Notes: generated from the letters alone by a model not told the origin. DNA of 64,000 nt from Halogeometricum limi (GCF_900115785.1 NZ_FOYS01000002.1:678310-742309); one strand, 5' to 3'; shown: positions 34,063 through 43,591, numbered from the stretch's first letter. Numbers and translations are program-made.

Positions 34063-35370
34063 TCAGTACGGCCAGTCGCCGGTTATCTTCATCCCGGCCG
34101 CCAGGTCTTCGGCCTCCAGCGCCTCGATTATCTCGGCTTCGTCCTTGTGGGGGACGTCGGTGTCGGCGTCGGCGAGCGTGACGACCAGTTCGGCCAAGAG
34201 GATGGCCTGTTCGCGGAGGTTGCGGACTTCGAGTTTGTCGAGCGTGTCCGCGAACGTGTGGCCCCACCCGCGTCCGCGGCCCTCACCGCTCGCAGAGACC
34301 ATGTAGCCGGGGACGCCCCAGCGAGTGAACGGCCAGTGGTCGCTGTGCGGCACGAGTTCGGGAACGGTCGTGACGGGGTGGTCGAACGCCTCGGCCACGT
34401 CGTCGACGGCGTCGCCGAGTTCGTCGAAGCCGTGGGTGTGGAACGTCAGCGTCCGTCCGAAGACGACGGCGTCGTTGTTCACGACGGCCCGCACGTTCGC
34501 TCTGTCGTCGCCGAGACGCTCGGACTCGTGGGCGGAACCGACGAGTCCGACCTCTTCGGCCCCGAACGCGACGAACCGGATGCGCGTGTCGAGTTCGTCC
34601 TCCCGTTCGGCGAGGATGCGCGCGAGTTCGACGACCATCGCGGTGCCGGACCCGTTGTCCCACGCGCCCTCGGCGATGTCGTGCGCGTCGAGGTGGCTGG
34701 TGACGAGTACCTCTTCCTCCGTGTCGGGGCCGAGTTCGGCGTGCACGTTTCCGCTCTCGGCGTCGGGCGTCTCGCAGTCCACCTCGACGGTCACCTCCTC
34801 GCTCTCGCATCGGCGAGCGAGTCGGGCGCCGACCTCTTTGCTGACGCCGACGGCCGGGACGTCGCCCACCGGGGACGCCTCGGTGCCGACGCTCCCCGTC
34901 GGCGGGAGACAGCCTTCGACGTGGTTCGCGAACACGAACGCCTCCGCGCCCGCCTCGACGGCGTGGTAGTACTTCTCGCGGCGGTGGATGAACCGCTCGT
35001 AGTGGTCCGGAACCGTCGACGAGACCATCACGACCTTCCCCGAGAGGTCCTCTGCGAAGTCTTCGGGGAGGCCGTACCCGAGGTCCACGAGTTCGCCGGC
35101 GGCGGTGTCCGCGGGACTGCGCGGGAGGGCGATGCAGTCCTGCGTGGTGTCGCCCGCGTAGACGGTGCTGTCGCCGCGAACCCAGCCCTGGATGTCGAAG
35201 GTGTCGATACGGGCGTCGCGCGCGCCCGCCTCGGCGAGGGCGTCGCGCGTCAGTTCCATCGCCTCGCGTTCGCCGGGCGACCCGGCCATCCGGTCGCCGA
35301 TATCGACGAGCGATTCGAGGTGGTCCCATCCGAAGTCGCTGGTGAACGTCTCACCGATCCAATCGGTCAT
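34063..35370 (-). CDS. M28 family zinc aminopeptidase with PA domain
   Basis: A 435-residue peptidase. The catalytic domain shows VTSHLDAHDIAEGAWDNGSG (first zinc ligands His and Asp), IRFVAFGAEEVGLVGS (Glu pair, general base and ligand), NNDAV, and a final LVPHSDHWPFTRWGVPGYMV with the last His. An inserted protease-associated domain lies at about residues 90-200 (GKVVMVSSTVPDHYERF, AFVFANHVEGCLPP). No signal peptide is visible, so it probably acts in the cytosol on peptides. The length is normal for the family. Confidence 0.9.
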   Translation of the reverse strand: MTDWIGETFTSDFGWDHLESLVDIGDRMAGSPGEREAMELTRDALAEAGARDARIDTFDIQGWVRGDSTVYAGDTTQDCIALPRSPADTAAGELVDLGYGLPEDFAEDLSGKVVMVSSTVPDHYERFIHRREKYYHAVEAGAEAFVFANHVEGCLPPTGSVGTEASPVGDVPAVGVSKEVGARLARRCESEEVTVEVDCETPDAESGNVHAELGPDTEEEVLVTSHLDAHDIAEGAWDNGSGTAMVVELARILAEREDELDTRIRFVAFGAEEVGLVGSAHESERLGDDRANVRAVVNNDAVVFGRTLTFHTHGFDELGDAVDDVAEAFDHPVTTVPELVPHSDHWPFTRWGVPGYMVSASGEGRGRGWGHTFADTLDKLEVRNLREQAILLAELVVTLADADTDVPHKDEAEIIEALEAEDLAAGMKITGDWPY

Positions 35371-35526
35371 GTGCCAACGTCCACCGTCCGGTCACTAACC
35401 GTTACGGTGCCCCCCGCCGTCCACCGGTTCTTCGACGTCGAAATTCCTCCCTCCCGCGATGTCGCCGAGCGACCGAGGACGCGCGTGCGGTGCGTCTATG
35501 TGTCGTGCAAACGAACGACACGGCAT

Positions 35527-35985
35527 ATGAGAAAAGTACCGTTAGCAAGCCCCGACGATGAGACCGAAGCCCGCGTGTTCCGTGGACTCTCCGACCCCCT
35601 CGAAACCGAGAACGTGGCGCTGAACTACTTCGAGCGCGCGCCGGGAGAGAGCATCGGCGACTGCTACCACAGACACCACGAACAGGAGGAACTGTTCGTC
35701 GTGCTCTCTGGAACGGCCACGTTCGACACCGAAGACGGTCCCGTCGTCGTCGAGTCGGGAGAGTGCGTCCGATTCGCTCCCGGAGAGTGGCAACAGGGCT
35801 GGAACCGGGGTGCCGACCGTCTCGTCGTCCTCGCACTCGGGGCACCTCGGGAGACGGGACCGACGGACCTCCGTCGCGAGTGCTCGTCTTGCGACGAACG
35901 GACGCCCGTCAGGGTCGAAGAGGGTGCGACGGAAGTCGTGTTCTACTGCGCCGAGTGCGGCGAAGAGACCGGCCGGTACGACTGA
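35527..35985 (+). CDS. Cupin domain protein with C-terminal zinc ribbon
   Basis: A 152-residue protein. The cupin core carries GESIGDCYHRHHEQEELFVV (metal-binding His residues and Glu) and VVVESGECVRFAPGEWQQGW. The last 35 residues add RRECSSCDERTPV and FYCAECGEETG, two CxxC pairs of a zinc ribbon. The substrate is unknown. ATG 35527 begins the recognisable domain; the very long upstream open frame is antisense to the M28 gene. A possible TATA region (ACGACACGGCATATG) lies just ahead, suggesting a short leader. Confidence 0.83.
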   Translation: MRKVPLASPDDETEARVFRGLSDPLETENVALNYFERAPGESIGDCYHRHHEQEELFVVLSGTATFDTEDGPVVVESGECVRFAPGEWQQGWNRGADRLVVLALGAPRETGPTDLRRECSSCDERTPVRVEEGATEVVFYCAECGEETGRYD

Positions 35986-36112
35986 CAGACCGGTCGTACG
36001 CACGAATCGACACGCACACCCATCAGAGCGTGGTTCACACGCCGTGCGGTTCGTGCGCACCCGGTTCCCGATTCCGGCAGGTTATTACACTGTTTGTAAC
36101 GTACGTTTGTGT

Positions 36113-37279
36113 ATGAACGACGTTCGAGTCGCCGGCGTCGGCCTCACCCACTTCGGACGGCATCCGGAGCGAACGGGCCGTGACCTCTTCGCGGAGGCCG
36201 CACTCGCGGCCCGTGAGGAAGCAGGCGTCGCGCGCGACGCGTACGAGGGAATCCACTACGGCAACTTCATGGGCGCACTCGCGGAGCGACAGGGCCACCA
36301 AGGGCCCCTGATGGCCGAGGCGGCCGGACTCGACTGCCCGGCCACGCGCCACGAGTCCGCCTGCGCCTCCGCGGGCGTGGCCGTCAGAGAGGCCGTCCAC
36401 GCCATCCGCGCGGGCGAACAGGACGTCCTCCTCGCGGGCGGGATGGAGCGTATGACGAACCTCCCGACGACGGAGGTGACCGAGTCGCTCGCCATCGCCG
36501 CCGACGAACTGTTCGAGGTGCGCGCGGGGATGACGTTCCCCGGCGCGTACGCGCTCATGGCTCGCGCCTACTTCGAGGAGTACGGCGGCTCTCGAGAGGA
36601 TTTGGCGCACATCGCGGTGAAGAACCACGCCAACGCCGTCCCGAACGAGTACGCGCAGTACCGCCGCGAGGTGACCGTCGAGGACGCCCTGAACAGCCAA
36701 CCCATCGCCACGCCACTCCACCTGTTCGACGCCTGCCCCATCACGGACGGCGCGAGCGCCGTCGTCCTCGTCAGCGGCGACTACGCGGACGAACACGGAC
36801 TCGACGCCCCCGTCTCCATCACCGGGACGGGACAGGGCGGCGACAACCTCGCCCTACAGGACCGCGAGTCGCTCTCGCAGACGCCCGCGGCGGAGAAGGC
36901 GGCGACGGCGGCCTACGACGACGCCGGAATCGGCCCCGACGACGTGGACGTCGCCGAAGTCCACGACTGTTTCACCATCGCAGAAGTGCTCGCGCTGGAA
37001 GGACTCGGTCTCTTCGAACCGGGAGCGGCCATCTCCGCGGCCCGCGAGGGGGTGACGACGCGGGACGGACGCCTCCCGGTGAACCTCTCCGGTGGGCTGA
37101 AGGCGAAGGGACATCCCGTCGGCGCGACGGGCGGCGCGCAGATAGTCGAGATGACGAAACTGCTGCGCGGGGACCACGCCAACAGCGACGCCCTGTCGAA
37201 CCCGAAGGTCGGCGTCACGCACAACGCGGGTGGCACCGTCGCCAGCGCCGTCGTCCACGTGTTGGAGGTGGACCGATGA
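36113..37279 (+). CDS. Thiolase-family protein (acetyl-CoA C-acyltransferase-like)
   Basis: A 388-residue thiolase-superfamily enzyme of the archaeal/SCP2 type. The active-site Cys lies in ESACASAGVAVREAVHAI; the His and second Cys regions are EVHDCFTIAE and LKAKGHPVGATG. The ATGA overlap with the DUF35 gene that follows is typical: in archaea, thiolase and DUF35 proteins form one complex that channels acetoacetyl-CoA to HMG-CoA synthase, although other acyl-CoA substrates are possible. ATG 36113 is preceded by TTATTACA at about -30, fitting a leaderless mRNA. Confidence 0.9.
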   Translation: MNDVRVAGVGLTHFGRHPERTGRDLFAEAALAAREEAGVARDAYEGIHYGNFMGALAERQGHQGPLMAEAAGLDCPATRHESACASAGVAVREAVHAIRAGEQDVLLAGGMERMTNLPTTEVTESLAIAADELFEVRAGMTFPGAYALMARAYFEEYGGSREDLAHIAVKNHANAVPNEYAQYRREVTVEDALNSQPIATPLHLFDACPITDGASAVVLVSGDYADEHGLDAPVSITGTGQGGDNLALQDRESLSQTPAAEKAATAAYDDAGIGPDDVDVAEVHDCFTIAEVLALEGLGLFEPGAAISAAREGVTTRDGRLPVNLSGGLKAKGHPVGATGGAQIVEMTKLLRGDHANSDALSNPKVGVTHNAGGTVASAVVHVLEVDR

Positions 37280-37659
37280 CGGACGCCGGCTACGACGAGT
37301 GGCTCTCGGCCGTCGGCGACGGCGAGGGGTTCTACCTCGCCTGCCCCGACGGTCACGGGTCGCTCCCGCCGCGGCGGACCTGTCCGCACTGCGGCGCGAT
37401 GGAGTTAGAAGAACAGCCACTGCCCGACTCCGGAACCGTCGAGACGTTCACCGAAGTCCACGTCGCCGGCCCCGACTTCGCCAGTCAAGCGCCGTACGTC
37501 ACGGCCATCGCGTCGTTCGGTCGGGTCCGCCTCACGGGCGTCCTCCGCGGGGCGACGGACGACGAGAGACCGAATCCGTCGGTCGGCGACTCGGTTGACG
37601 TCGGGACCGCGGAGAACCCGGACACCGGCGACACGATGCTCGTGTTCCGACCGCGGTAG
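37276..37659 (+). CDS. DUF35 / Zn-ribbon OB-fold acyl-CoA binding protein
   Basis: A 127-residue protein with the DUF35 layout: an N-terminal helix (YDEWLSAVGDGEGFYLACPD), a zinc ribbon whose clear knuckle is CPHCG (the other cysteine is in LACPDG), then an OB-fold (GTVETFTEVHVAGPDFASQA and so on). In archaea such proteins bridge thiolase and HMG-CoA synthase and hold the CoA-bound intermediate. It overlaps the thiolase gene by four bases, so the two are made together. Confidence 0.88.
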   Translation: MTDAGYDEWLSAVGDGEGFYLACPDGHGSLPPRRTCPHCGAMELEEQPLPDSGTVETFTEVHVAGPDFASQAPYVTAIASFGRVRLTGVLRGATDDERPNPSVGDSVDVGTAENPDTGDTMLVFRPR

Positions 37660-37688
37660 TTTAGTTCTCCCCTTCGCTCGTCTCCTTC

Positions 37689-38612
37689 TTACGCGGGCAC
37701 GCCCAGGTCCTCGCGCACCGTCGAGAGGAACTGGTCGGGGAACTCCACGTGCGGCAGGAGTTTCGCGTCGTCGAAGACGACGAGTTTGCAGTCGGCCTCC
37801 TCGGCGAGTTCGCGGCCGCGTTTGAGCGGAACGAGGTCCGACTCCCGACCCCAGACGAGTGTGACGGGCACGTCGACGTCACTCAGCGCCGACGCGAGGT
37901 CTATCTCGGAGTTGAGGTAGCCGCTGACGAACGACGCGGGCGCGAAGCGAGCGTTCTCTTGGTGGGCGGTCTGCCACTCGTACTCCATCCACTCCTCGCC
38001 CGCGCGACTCGGGTCCGCGTAGCCGTGGTCGGCGTTGAAGTAGCGGATGGAGCGCTTCGACCCGACGAGGTTGAAGAGCGCTTCGCCGAGGAACGGCGAG
38101 CGGAGGAGTTCGCGGAGCCACTGCTTCGGTTCGGGGCCGCCGCGTTCGGTCGGACAGACGAGAATCATCCGCGAGACGTCCGGGTCGGCCGCGACGAGGT
38201 AGGCGGCCGTGAGCGAAGAGGCGACGACGGCCGGGTCGTCGAACTCGCTCACGAAGTCGCCGACGAAGTCCTCGTAGAGCGCCGCCGAGTAGCGCAGTTG
38301 CGGTCTGTCGGAGGTGCCGAACCCCGGCAGGTCGGGCGCGACGACGTGGTAGTCCTCGGCGAGTTCGGAGAACACCTCGCGGAACTCGCCGCTGGACCCG
38401 GCGGCGTTGATGCCGTGCAGGAGAATCAGCGTCGGGTCGTCCGCGTCGCCCGCCTCGGTGTACTGGACGTCCATCCCGCGCCAGCGGTAGGTCCGCTGGT
38501 CGCCGGAGAGTGCGGGGTCGAGCGGCGATGCCCGGCGGGAGAGGGCGGCGTTCGCGGCGGCGACGATACCGGCACCGACGGCGAATCCACCGGCGAGAGT
38601 TCGGAGCTTCAT
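37689..38612 (-). CDS. Alpha/beta hydrolase
   Basis: A 307-residue hydrolase. The oxyanion-hole segment ILLHGINAAGSSGEF, strand YHVVAPDLPGFGTSDRP and acid region VTLVWGRESDLVP are typical. The nucleophile elbow reads VVASSLTAAYL, so the canonical G-x-S-x-G is A-S-S-L-T: the Ser is kept but both flanking Gly are replaced. The base His is probably in LPHVEFPDQF. The N-terminus (KLRTLAGGFAVGAGIVAAAN) is a hydrophobic helix that could anchor it to the membrane. The substrate is unknown. ATG 38612 is chosen because the upstream reading is Arg-rich shadow. Confidence 0.86.
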   Translation of the reverse strand: MKLRTLAGGFAVGAGIVAAANAALSRRASPLDPALSGDQRTYRWRGMDVQYTEAGDADDPTLILLHGINAAGSSGEFREVFSELAEDYHVVAPDLPGFGTSDRPQLRYSAALYEDFVGDFVSEFDDPAVVASSLTAAYLVAADPDVSRMILVCPTERGGPEPKQWLRELLRSPFLGEALFNLVGSKRSIRYFNADHGYADPSRAGEEWMEYEWQTAHQENARFAPASFVSGYLNSEIDLASALSDVDVPVTLVWGRESDLVPLKRGRELAEEADCKLVVFDDAKLLPHVEFPDQFLSTVREDLGVPA

Positions 38613-38692
38613 ACCGGAAGGAAAGACCGCGACGATATTATATCCTGTTGGCTGGCAGGGATTTCGGAGGGGGCGGTCGAACCGTCGCCGAG

Positions 38693-39814
38693 TCAGGTCT
38701 CGTCGCGGTCTTCGACGCACTCGCGGATGGGTTCGAGTATCTCTTCGGCGACGGCGTAGGGGTCGGTCTCTCTGTCGGCGACGGCCGCCGCGAGGCCGTC
38801 GACGCCACCGCGGCGGTCCAGTTCCGCTTTCACCAACTCGTTCGCGTCGCTCCGGAGCAGTTGTCGAATCTCCTCGGCGTAGCGCATCCGCGCCTTCTCC
38901 GCGCGCATCCCGGAGTCGTCGAGGTAGTCCGCGTGGTCCGCGAGCGTCTCGACGAGTTCGTCCACGCCGTCGCCCGTCGTCGCCACCGTCTCGACGATGG
39001 TCGGTTTCCAGTCGGGGGCGTCGTCGTCTCCGTCGTCGTCCGCGGCGTCGTCGCCGTGGTCCCGCCCGTTGCCGCCGGAGACGCCCTCCGGGAGACTCGT
39101 GTCGACGCCGTGGTGGCCCACGTCGAGGTTCGCACCGGGGTTGTCTCGGAGGTGTATCATCTCCTCTAACTCCGCGACGGTACGGTTCACGCCGTCCATG
39201 TCGGCTTTGTTGACGACGAACACGTCGCCGATTTCGAGGATGCCCGCCTTCAGCATCTGCACGTCGTCGCCGCTTCCCGGTTGGACGAGGACGGTGACGG
39301 TGTCGGCGGTGCGAACGATATCTATCTCGTTCTGTCCCGCGCCCACCGTCTCGATGAGTATCACGTCCTTGCCGAACGCGTCGAGCGCTTTCACCGCGTC
39401 CGCCGTGGCGGTGGAGAGGCCGCCGAGTTGGCCGCGCGCGCTCATCGACCGGAAGAACACGTCCATGTCGCCGACGTTCGACGCCATCCGGATTCGGTCG
39501 CCGAGGACGGCCCCGCCGGTGTACGGCGAAGAGGGGTCGACGGCGATGACGCCGACGGTGAGTCCGGCGTCGCGGTAGGTCTTCGCCACCTTGTCGACGA
39601 GCGTGGACTTCCCCGCGCCGGGACTCCCCGTGATGCCGACGACGTCCGCGTGACCGGTGTGTTCGTGGAGTCTGGAGATGAGGTCACGGTAGCCTGGACT
39701 ACGGTTTTCTATCTTCGTGATGACTCTCGCGAGTGCGCGGTGCTCGCCCGCCAACAGGTCAGAGACGAGTTCGCGGTTTCGGTCTTCGTACGTCGTATCT
39801 TCGGCGTGGCTCAT
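38693..39814 (-). CDS. meaB: Methylmalonyl-CoA mutase-associated GTPase MeaB (ArgK family)
   Basis: A 373-residue G3E GTPase that guards and reloads the B12 cofactor of methylmalonyl-CoA mutase. Motifs: Walker A GITGSPGAGKSTLVDK, switch region AVDPSSPYTGGAVLGDRIRM, ILIETVGAGQNEIDI, base-specificity VVNKAD. An acidic insertion (GGNGRDHGDDAADDDGDDD) at about residues 245-265 is absent from bacterial relatives. The start ATG overlaps the stop of the B12-binding subunit gene (ATGA), so the two are coupled. The large mutase subunit is not in the window. Confidence 0.94.
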   Translation of the reverse strand: MSHAEDTTYEDRNRELVSDLLAGEHRALARVITKIENRSPGYRDLISRLHEHTGHADVVGITGSPGAGKSTLVDKVAKTYRDAGLTVGVIAVDPSSPYTGGAVLGDRIRMASNVGDMDVFFRSMSARGQLGGLSTATADAVKALDAFGKDVILIETVGAGQNEIDIVRTADTVTVLVQPGSGDDVQMLKAGILEIGDVFVVNKADMDGVNRTVAELEEMIHLRDNPGANLDVGHHGVDTSLPEGVSGGNGRDHGDDAADDDGDDDAPDWKPTIVETVATTGDGVDELVETLADHADYLDDSGMRAEKARMRYAEEIRQLLRSDANELVKAELDRRGGVDGLAAAVADRETDPYAVAEEILEPIRECVEDRDET

Positions 39815-40245
39815 CAGTCGCGGTCTGGCGCGTTCTGTCTGACGAACTCGATGGTCTCTTTCATCGGCGTGCCGGGGCCGAACACCTCGGAGACGCCCAT
39901 CTCTTTCAGTTCCGCGCGGTCCTCGTCGGGGACGATACCGCCGACGAGGATGAGTGTGTCCTCGAACGCGCCGTACTCTTTGAGACCGTCGATAATCTTC
40001 GGAACGAGCGTGTTGTGCGCTCCCGAGAGGATAGAGATTCCCAGTACGTCGACGTCCTCTTGGACGGCCGCCTGGACGATTTCGTCGGGCGCGCGGTGGA
40101 GCCCGGAGTACACCACCTCGAAACCGGCGTCTCGGAAGGCGCGAGCGATGACGTGCGCCCCTCTGTCGTGTCCATCTAATCCGACCTTCGCGATGAGACA
40201 ACGGATGTTTCGCTGTTGCTGGCCGCGGTCCGTGTCGGCGCTCAT
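39814..40245 (-). CDS. mcmA2: Methylmalonyl-CoA mutase, B12-binding subunit
   Basis: A 143-residue cobalamin-binding domain. The DxHxxG motif is in LDGHDRGAH (Asp24, His26, Gly29), followed by GFEVVYSGLHRAPDEIVQAA, LGISILSGAH and LVGGIVPDEDRAEL, all characteristic. His26 replaces the lower axial ligand of the cofactor. It converts methylmalonyl-CoA and succinyl-CoA together with the large subunit, in propionate use or the methylaspartate cycle of haloarchaea. In archaea the two subunits are separate genes, which fits. Its gene is first in an operon with meaB. Confidence 0.94.
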   Translation of the reverse strand: MSADTDRGQQQRNIRCLIAKVGLDGHDRGAHVIARAFRDAGFEVVYSGLHRAPDEIVQAAVQEDVDVLGISILSGAHNTLVPKIIDGLKEYGAFEDTLILVGGIVPDEDRAELKEMGVSEVFGPGTPMKETIEFVRQNAPDRD

Positions 40246-40287
40246 GCCCGTGGGTTCGCCGCCGCCCCGTTTGACTCTAACGGAAGT

Positions 40288-41493
40288 TCAGGATAGTTCG
40301 CTCCGCGCGGAGAGTCTCGCTTCGTCGCAACTGTAGACGCCGTATGCGGCCCCGGTCGGACCCGTTCCGGGGATGGGGACGAGCGTCAGTTCGACCCGTC
40401 GACGCTCGCCCGTCGCCGTCTCCCGGTCGAGGGTTACGACGACGGGTTCGTCGGCCCGGAGATGCTCGGCGAACAGGTCGCGTTCGGCGTCCGTCGGAAA
40501 CGCCGCTTCGAGCGACGAACAGTGTCGGTCCGGAGTCGAACCGAACGTCGCGTCGTACGCGTGGTTGACCTCGCAGTCGATGTCGCCGGAGTGTTGCTCT
40601 TCGACGTACACCGCCGGTACGGGAAGGTTGTCGAAGAAGGCGTGCAACCGGTCGCGTTCCCCTCGTAACGCCGCTTCGCGGTCGAGTCGAGAGAGCGCTT
40701 CCGTCGTGTAGCCCGCGAGTATCTCGAGGAAGTCGGCGTCGCGTTCGGTGAACGCGCATTTCGAGTCGGAGACGACCTGAATGATGCCGTGGGAACCGAT
40801 CGGAACGCTCACCGCGGAACGACGCTGCTCTCGGAACAACGCGTCCTCGTCGGCGTGAACGTCGTCGACTATCTGCGTCTCGCCCGTCCGGTACGTTCGC
40901 CCCCCCACCCCTTCGCTGACGTGACAGCTCTGTTGGTCTTCGGGGCGGAGCGTCGTCGCTTGCGGGACGATTCTGTCGCCCTCGACGAGTGCGACCACAC
41001 AGAAGGTGAACGCGAGGGCGTCGACGGCGGCCCGGAGCGTCTCTTCGCAGACGTCCGAGACGGTCTGGCATCCGGTGATGGCGCTCGCGTGCCGACTCAG
41101 CGCGGTGAGTTTCGCGTTCACCTCCTGCAGTTCGTTCTGTTCGCGGTCGGACTCGACGACCGTCGAGAGAATACGAAGGAGTTTCGACTCCCCCTCGGAA
41201 GGCGAGATGACCTCGGAGACACCCTCGGCGGTGGTCTCTCCGTACACCAACACCGGGAGACCGTCGCTCACGTCGACGAGAACGTCGAGAATCTCCTCGT
41301 CGCCGTCGAGGGCGACGGCGCAGTCGATGGTCGGTCCGAGTTCGTACACGTACTCGGCCGCGGTCTGTCCTCGCCGCGTGATAATCTCCGCGTCCAGCGA
41401 CGAGCGCAACGATTCCAGGAGCGTTTCGTGGGAGTCTCGCGTCGCGTCCGGGAGGACGACGAGCACGCGGCCACTGCTTGTCCTCCGAGACAT
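40288..41493 (-). CDS. GAF (and probable PAS) domain sensor protein without kinase
   Basis: A 401-residue signalling protein. The N-terminal 110 residues look like a receiver-like alpha/beta domain (GRVLVVLPDATRDSHETLLE) lacking the phosphorylation signature. Residues about 150-275 are a GAF domain (SHGIIQVVSDSKCAFTERDA), and residues 290-390 resemble PAS (FFDNLPVPAVYVEE). No histidine kinase, output or DNA-binding domain follows, so the signal it passes on is unknown; it could act through protein contact. ATG 41493 is preceded by an AT-rich stretch (41500-41535). It is a lone gene. Confidence 0.8.
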   Translation of the reverse strand: MSRRTSSGRVLVVLPDATRDSHETLLESLRSSLDAEIITRRGQTAAEYVYELGPTIDCAVALDGDEEILDVLVDVSDGLPVLVYGETTAEGVSEVISPSEGESKLLRILSTVVESDREQNELQEVNAKLTALSRHASAITGCQTVSDVCEETLRAAVDALAFTFCVVALVEGDRIVPQATTLRPEDQQSCHVSEGVGGRTYRTGETQIVDDVHADEDALFREQRRSAVSVPIGSHGIIQVVSDSKCAFTERDADFLEILAGYTTEALSRLDREAALRGERDRLHAFFDNLPVPAVYVEEQHSGDIDCEVNHAYDATFGSTPDRHCSSLEAAFPTDAERDLFAEHLRADEPVVVTLDRETATGERRRVELTLVPIPGTGPTGAAYGVYSCDEARLSARSELS

Positions 41494-41590
41494 ATTGATT
41501 CCGGATACTTTTCGCTACCACTAATAATTTTCTCCACTGGCAGGAGTGGTAATGGTGGTACGTACGTGGGAACCACCTATACGCGGATTT

Positions 41591-43393
41591 TCAGACGTGT
41601 TCGTCGAGGAACTCGACGATAGCCTCGTACGCCTCGATGCGGTTGTCCAGTTTGGTGAAGCCGTGCCCCTCGTCCTCGAAGATGAGTTCGCGGACAGGAA
41701 CGTGTTCGCTCGCCTCTTCGACCACCTGGTGCGCCTCGCCGACGGGGACGCGGGGGTCGTTCTCGCCGTGGAGGACGAACAACGGCGCGCGAATCTTCTC
41801 GACGTTGTTGATGGGCGAGATGGATTCGAGGAACTCGCGGTCCTCGTCGAGCGACCCGTACTCCGCCTCGCGGAGTTCGCGCCGCCACTCGCCGGTGTTC
41901 TCCAAGAACGTGACGAAGTTGGCGATGCCGACGATGTCGACGCCGGCGGCCCACAGGTCCGGATACTCCGTCATCGAGGCGAGCACCATGAACCCGCCGT
42001 AGGACCCGCCCATCGCGACGATTCGGTCGGGGTCGACGGCCGGGTGGTCGTGTAACCACTCGACGCCGGCCCGGATGTCCGCGACCGAGTCCATCCGGTT
42101 CTTCACGTCGTCGAGATGACCGTACGCCTTGCCGTAGCCCGCGGACCCGCGGACGTTCGGTTCGAAGACGGCGTAGCCGTTCGCGAGGAAGTACTGTTTG
42201 ACCGCGTTGAACGACGGGCGACGCTGCGACTCGGGGCCGCCGTGGATGTCGACGATGACCGGGGTGTCGCCCTCGCCCGCGTCGTCCCCGGGAAGCGAGA
42301 AGAACGCGGGAATCTCGCGGCCGTCGAACGTCGGGAAGTGGACGAGTTCCGGTTCGACGAACGTGTCGCGGGGGATGCCCGCGGTGGCGGCGTACGTCCA
42401 CTGTTCGGCCTCGCCCGTCTTCGCGTCGACGACGTAGACGTTGGCCGTGTCGGAACTGCGCGTCAGCGTGATGGCGAACCGGTCGCCCTCCGGCGAGAAC
42501 GAGACGCCGCCGGAGACGCCGCGCGGCAGGTCCGGCACCGCGTACTCGTCGATTCGGTCGGGCGCGGTGAGTTCGCCGACGACGAGTTCGGTGTAGCCGT
42601 CGACGTTCGTCGAGTAGACGATGCGCCGGGAGTCTTGGTCGAGGGCGACGCCGTCTATCTCCCACTCGTCGTCCGCGGCGACGAGCGAGAACTCCCCCGT
42701 CTCCACGTCGACGCGCCAGAGGTCCAGCGTGTCGCTCTCGCGGTCGGAGACGAGATAGAGGTTCTCGCCGTTCGGTCCCCACGACGCGCTCTGGAACCGG
42801 ACCGTCCCCTCGTGCGGCGTGAGGTGGGTGAGTTCGCCCGACTCGACGTCGAAGACGGAGACGTCCTGGTCGAAGTTCGAGTACGCCTCCTCGACGATGA
42901 GTTTCGAGTCGTCCGGCGACCACCCGCCGAGCGTCAACCAGCCGTCGCCCTCGTGGACGAGTTCCGCCTCGTCGCCCGTCTCCTCGCGCCCCTGCACGTA
43001 CACGTCGAAGACGGCGTCGTCGCGGCGGTTCGACGTGAACGCGAACCGTTCGCCGTCGTGGCTCCACCCGCCCCAGCGGTGTTTCGCGTCGGGCGTCTCG
43101 GTGAGGTTCGACACCTCGCCGGAGACGGGGTCGTAGCGGAGCAGTTGCTGACGTTCGTTCCCGCCTTCGTCCATCCCGAAGACGAGTTCGGGGTTCTCGG
43201 GCGACCACGAGGCGAACGTGACGCGTTCGTCGTAGAACGTCCGCTGTTCGGGCCAGCGTCCGGGGCCGTCCGTGGTCCACACCTGCGGGACGCCCGTCGT
43301 GTCCATGAGAAAGGAGAGGCGTTCGCCGTCGGGGCCGAAGGAAGCGCCGTACGCGCTCCGAACGTTCAGGTAACGCTCGATGTCGTGTGTCAT
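41591..43393 (-). CDS. S9 family serine peptidase (prolyl oligopeptidase/acylaminoacyl-peptidase type)
   Basis: A 600-residue enzyme. Residues 1-340 form a beta-propeller with repeated blades (WSPENPELVF, WSHDGERFAF, WSPDDSKLIV). The C-terminal alpha/beta hydrolase domain has the catalytic Ser in MGGSYGGFM at about residue 465, Asp in GENDPRVP near 550 and His in DEGHGF near 580. It probably trims short peptides or N-acylated residues in the cytosol. ATG 43393 (MTHDIERYLNVRSAYG) fits the domain start; the reading upstream of it crosses a structured repeat element and is not coding. Confidence 0.93.
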   Translation of the reverse strand: MTHDIERYLNVRSAYGASFGPDGERLSFLMDTTGVPQVWTTDGPGRWPEQRTFYDERVTFASWSPENPELVFGMDEGGNERQQLLRYDPVSGEVSNLTETPDAKHRWGGWSHDGERFAFTSNRRDDAVFDVYVQGREETGDEAELVHEGDGWLTLGGWSPDDSKLIVEEAYSNFDQDVSVFDVESGELTHLTPHEGTVRFQSASWGPNGENLYLVSDRESDTLDLWRVDVETGEFSLVAADDEWEIDGVALDQDSRRIVYSTNVDGYTELVVGELTAPDRIDEYAVPDLPRGVSGGVSFSPEGDRFAITLTRSSDTANVYVVDAKTGEAEQWTYAATAGIPRDTFVEPELVHFPTFDGREIPAFFSLPGDDAGEGDTPVIVDIHGGPESQRRPSFNAVKQYFLANGYAVFEPNVRGSAGYGKAYGHLDDVKNRMDSVADIRAGVEWLHDHPAVDPDRIVAMGGSYGGFMVLASMTEYPDLWAAGVDIVGIANFVTFLENTGEWRRELREAEYGSLDEDREFLESISPINNVEKIRAPLFVLHGENDPRVPVGEAHQVVEEASEHVPVRELIFEDEGHGFTKLDNRIEAYEAIVEFLDEHV

Positions 43394-43493
43394 GCCACGG
43401 AGTTCCAGCGGAGGAACCGTAATGGTTCGTGTGGCGGAAGGGATGAGAGACGAAACTGCGGAGGCGTCGGTCGTCGAAGAAGTGAGAGTCACA

Positions 43494-43590
43494 CTGCGAG
43501 GCGAGCGAACGCGAGCCTCGCAGAATCTTTTTGGTCCAGCTTTTTGCGATGAGTGGGTCGCTTCGCGACCCCGAGTCTGCAAAAAGGTGG
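43494..43590. repeat. Structured repeat element, copy 1
   Basis: A GC hairpin (CTGCGAGGC 43494-43502 with GCCTCGCAG 43515-43523) is followed by CCAGCTTTTTGC (43536-43547), an inner hairpin GGGTCGC-TTC-GCGACCC, and GCAAAAAGGTGG (43579-43590), which pairs back with one mismatch. It ends one base before the stop codon (TAA) of the MTH865-like gene. Copies are at 45847, 47817 and, inverted, 52520. Confidence 0.82.
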
Positions 43591-43591
43591 G

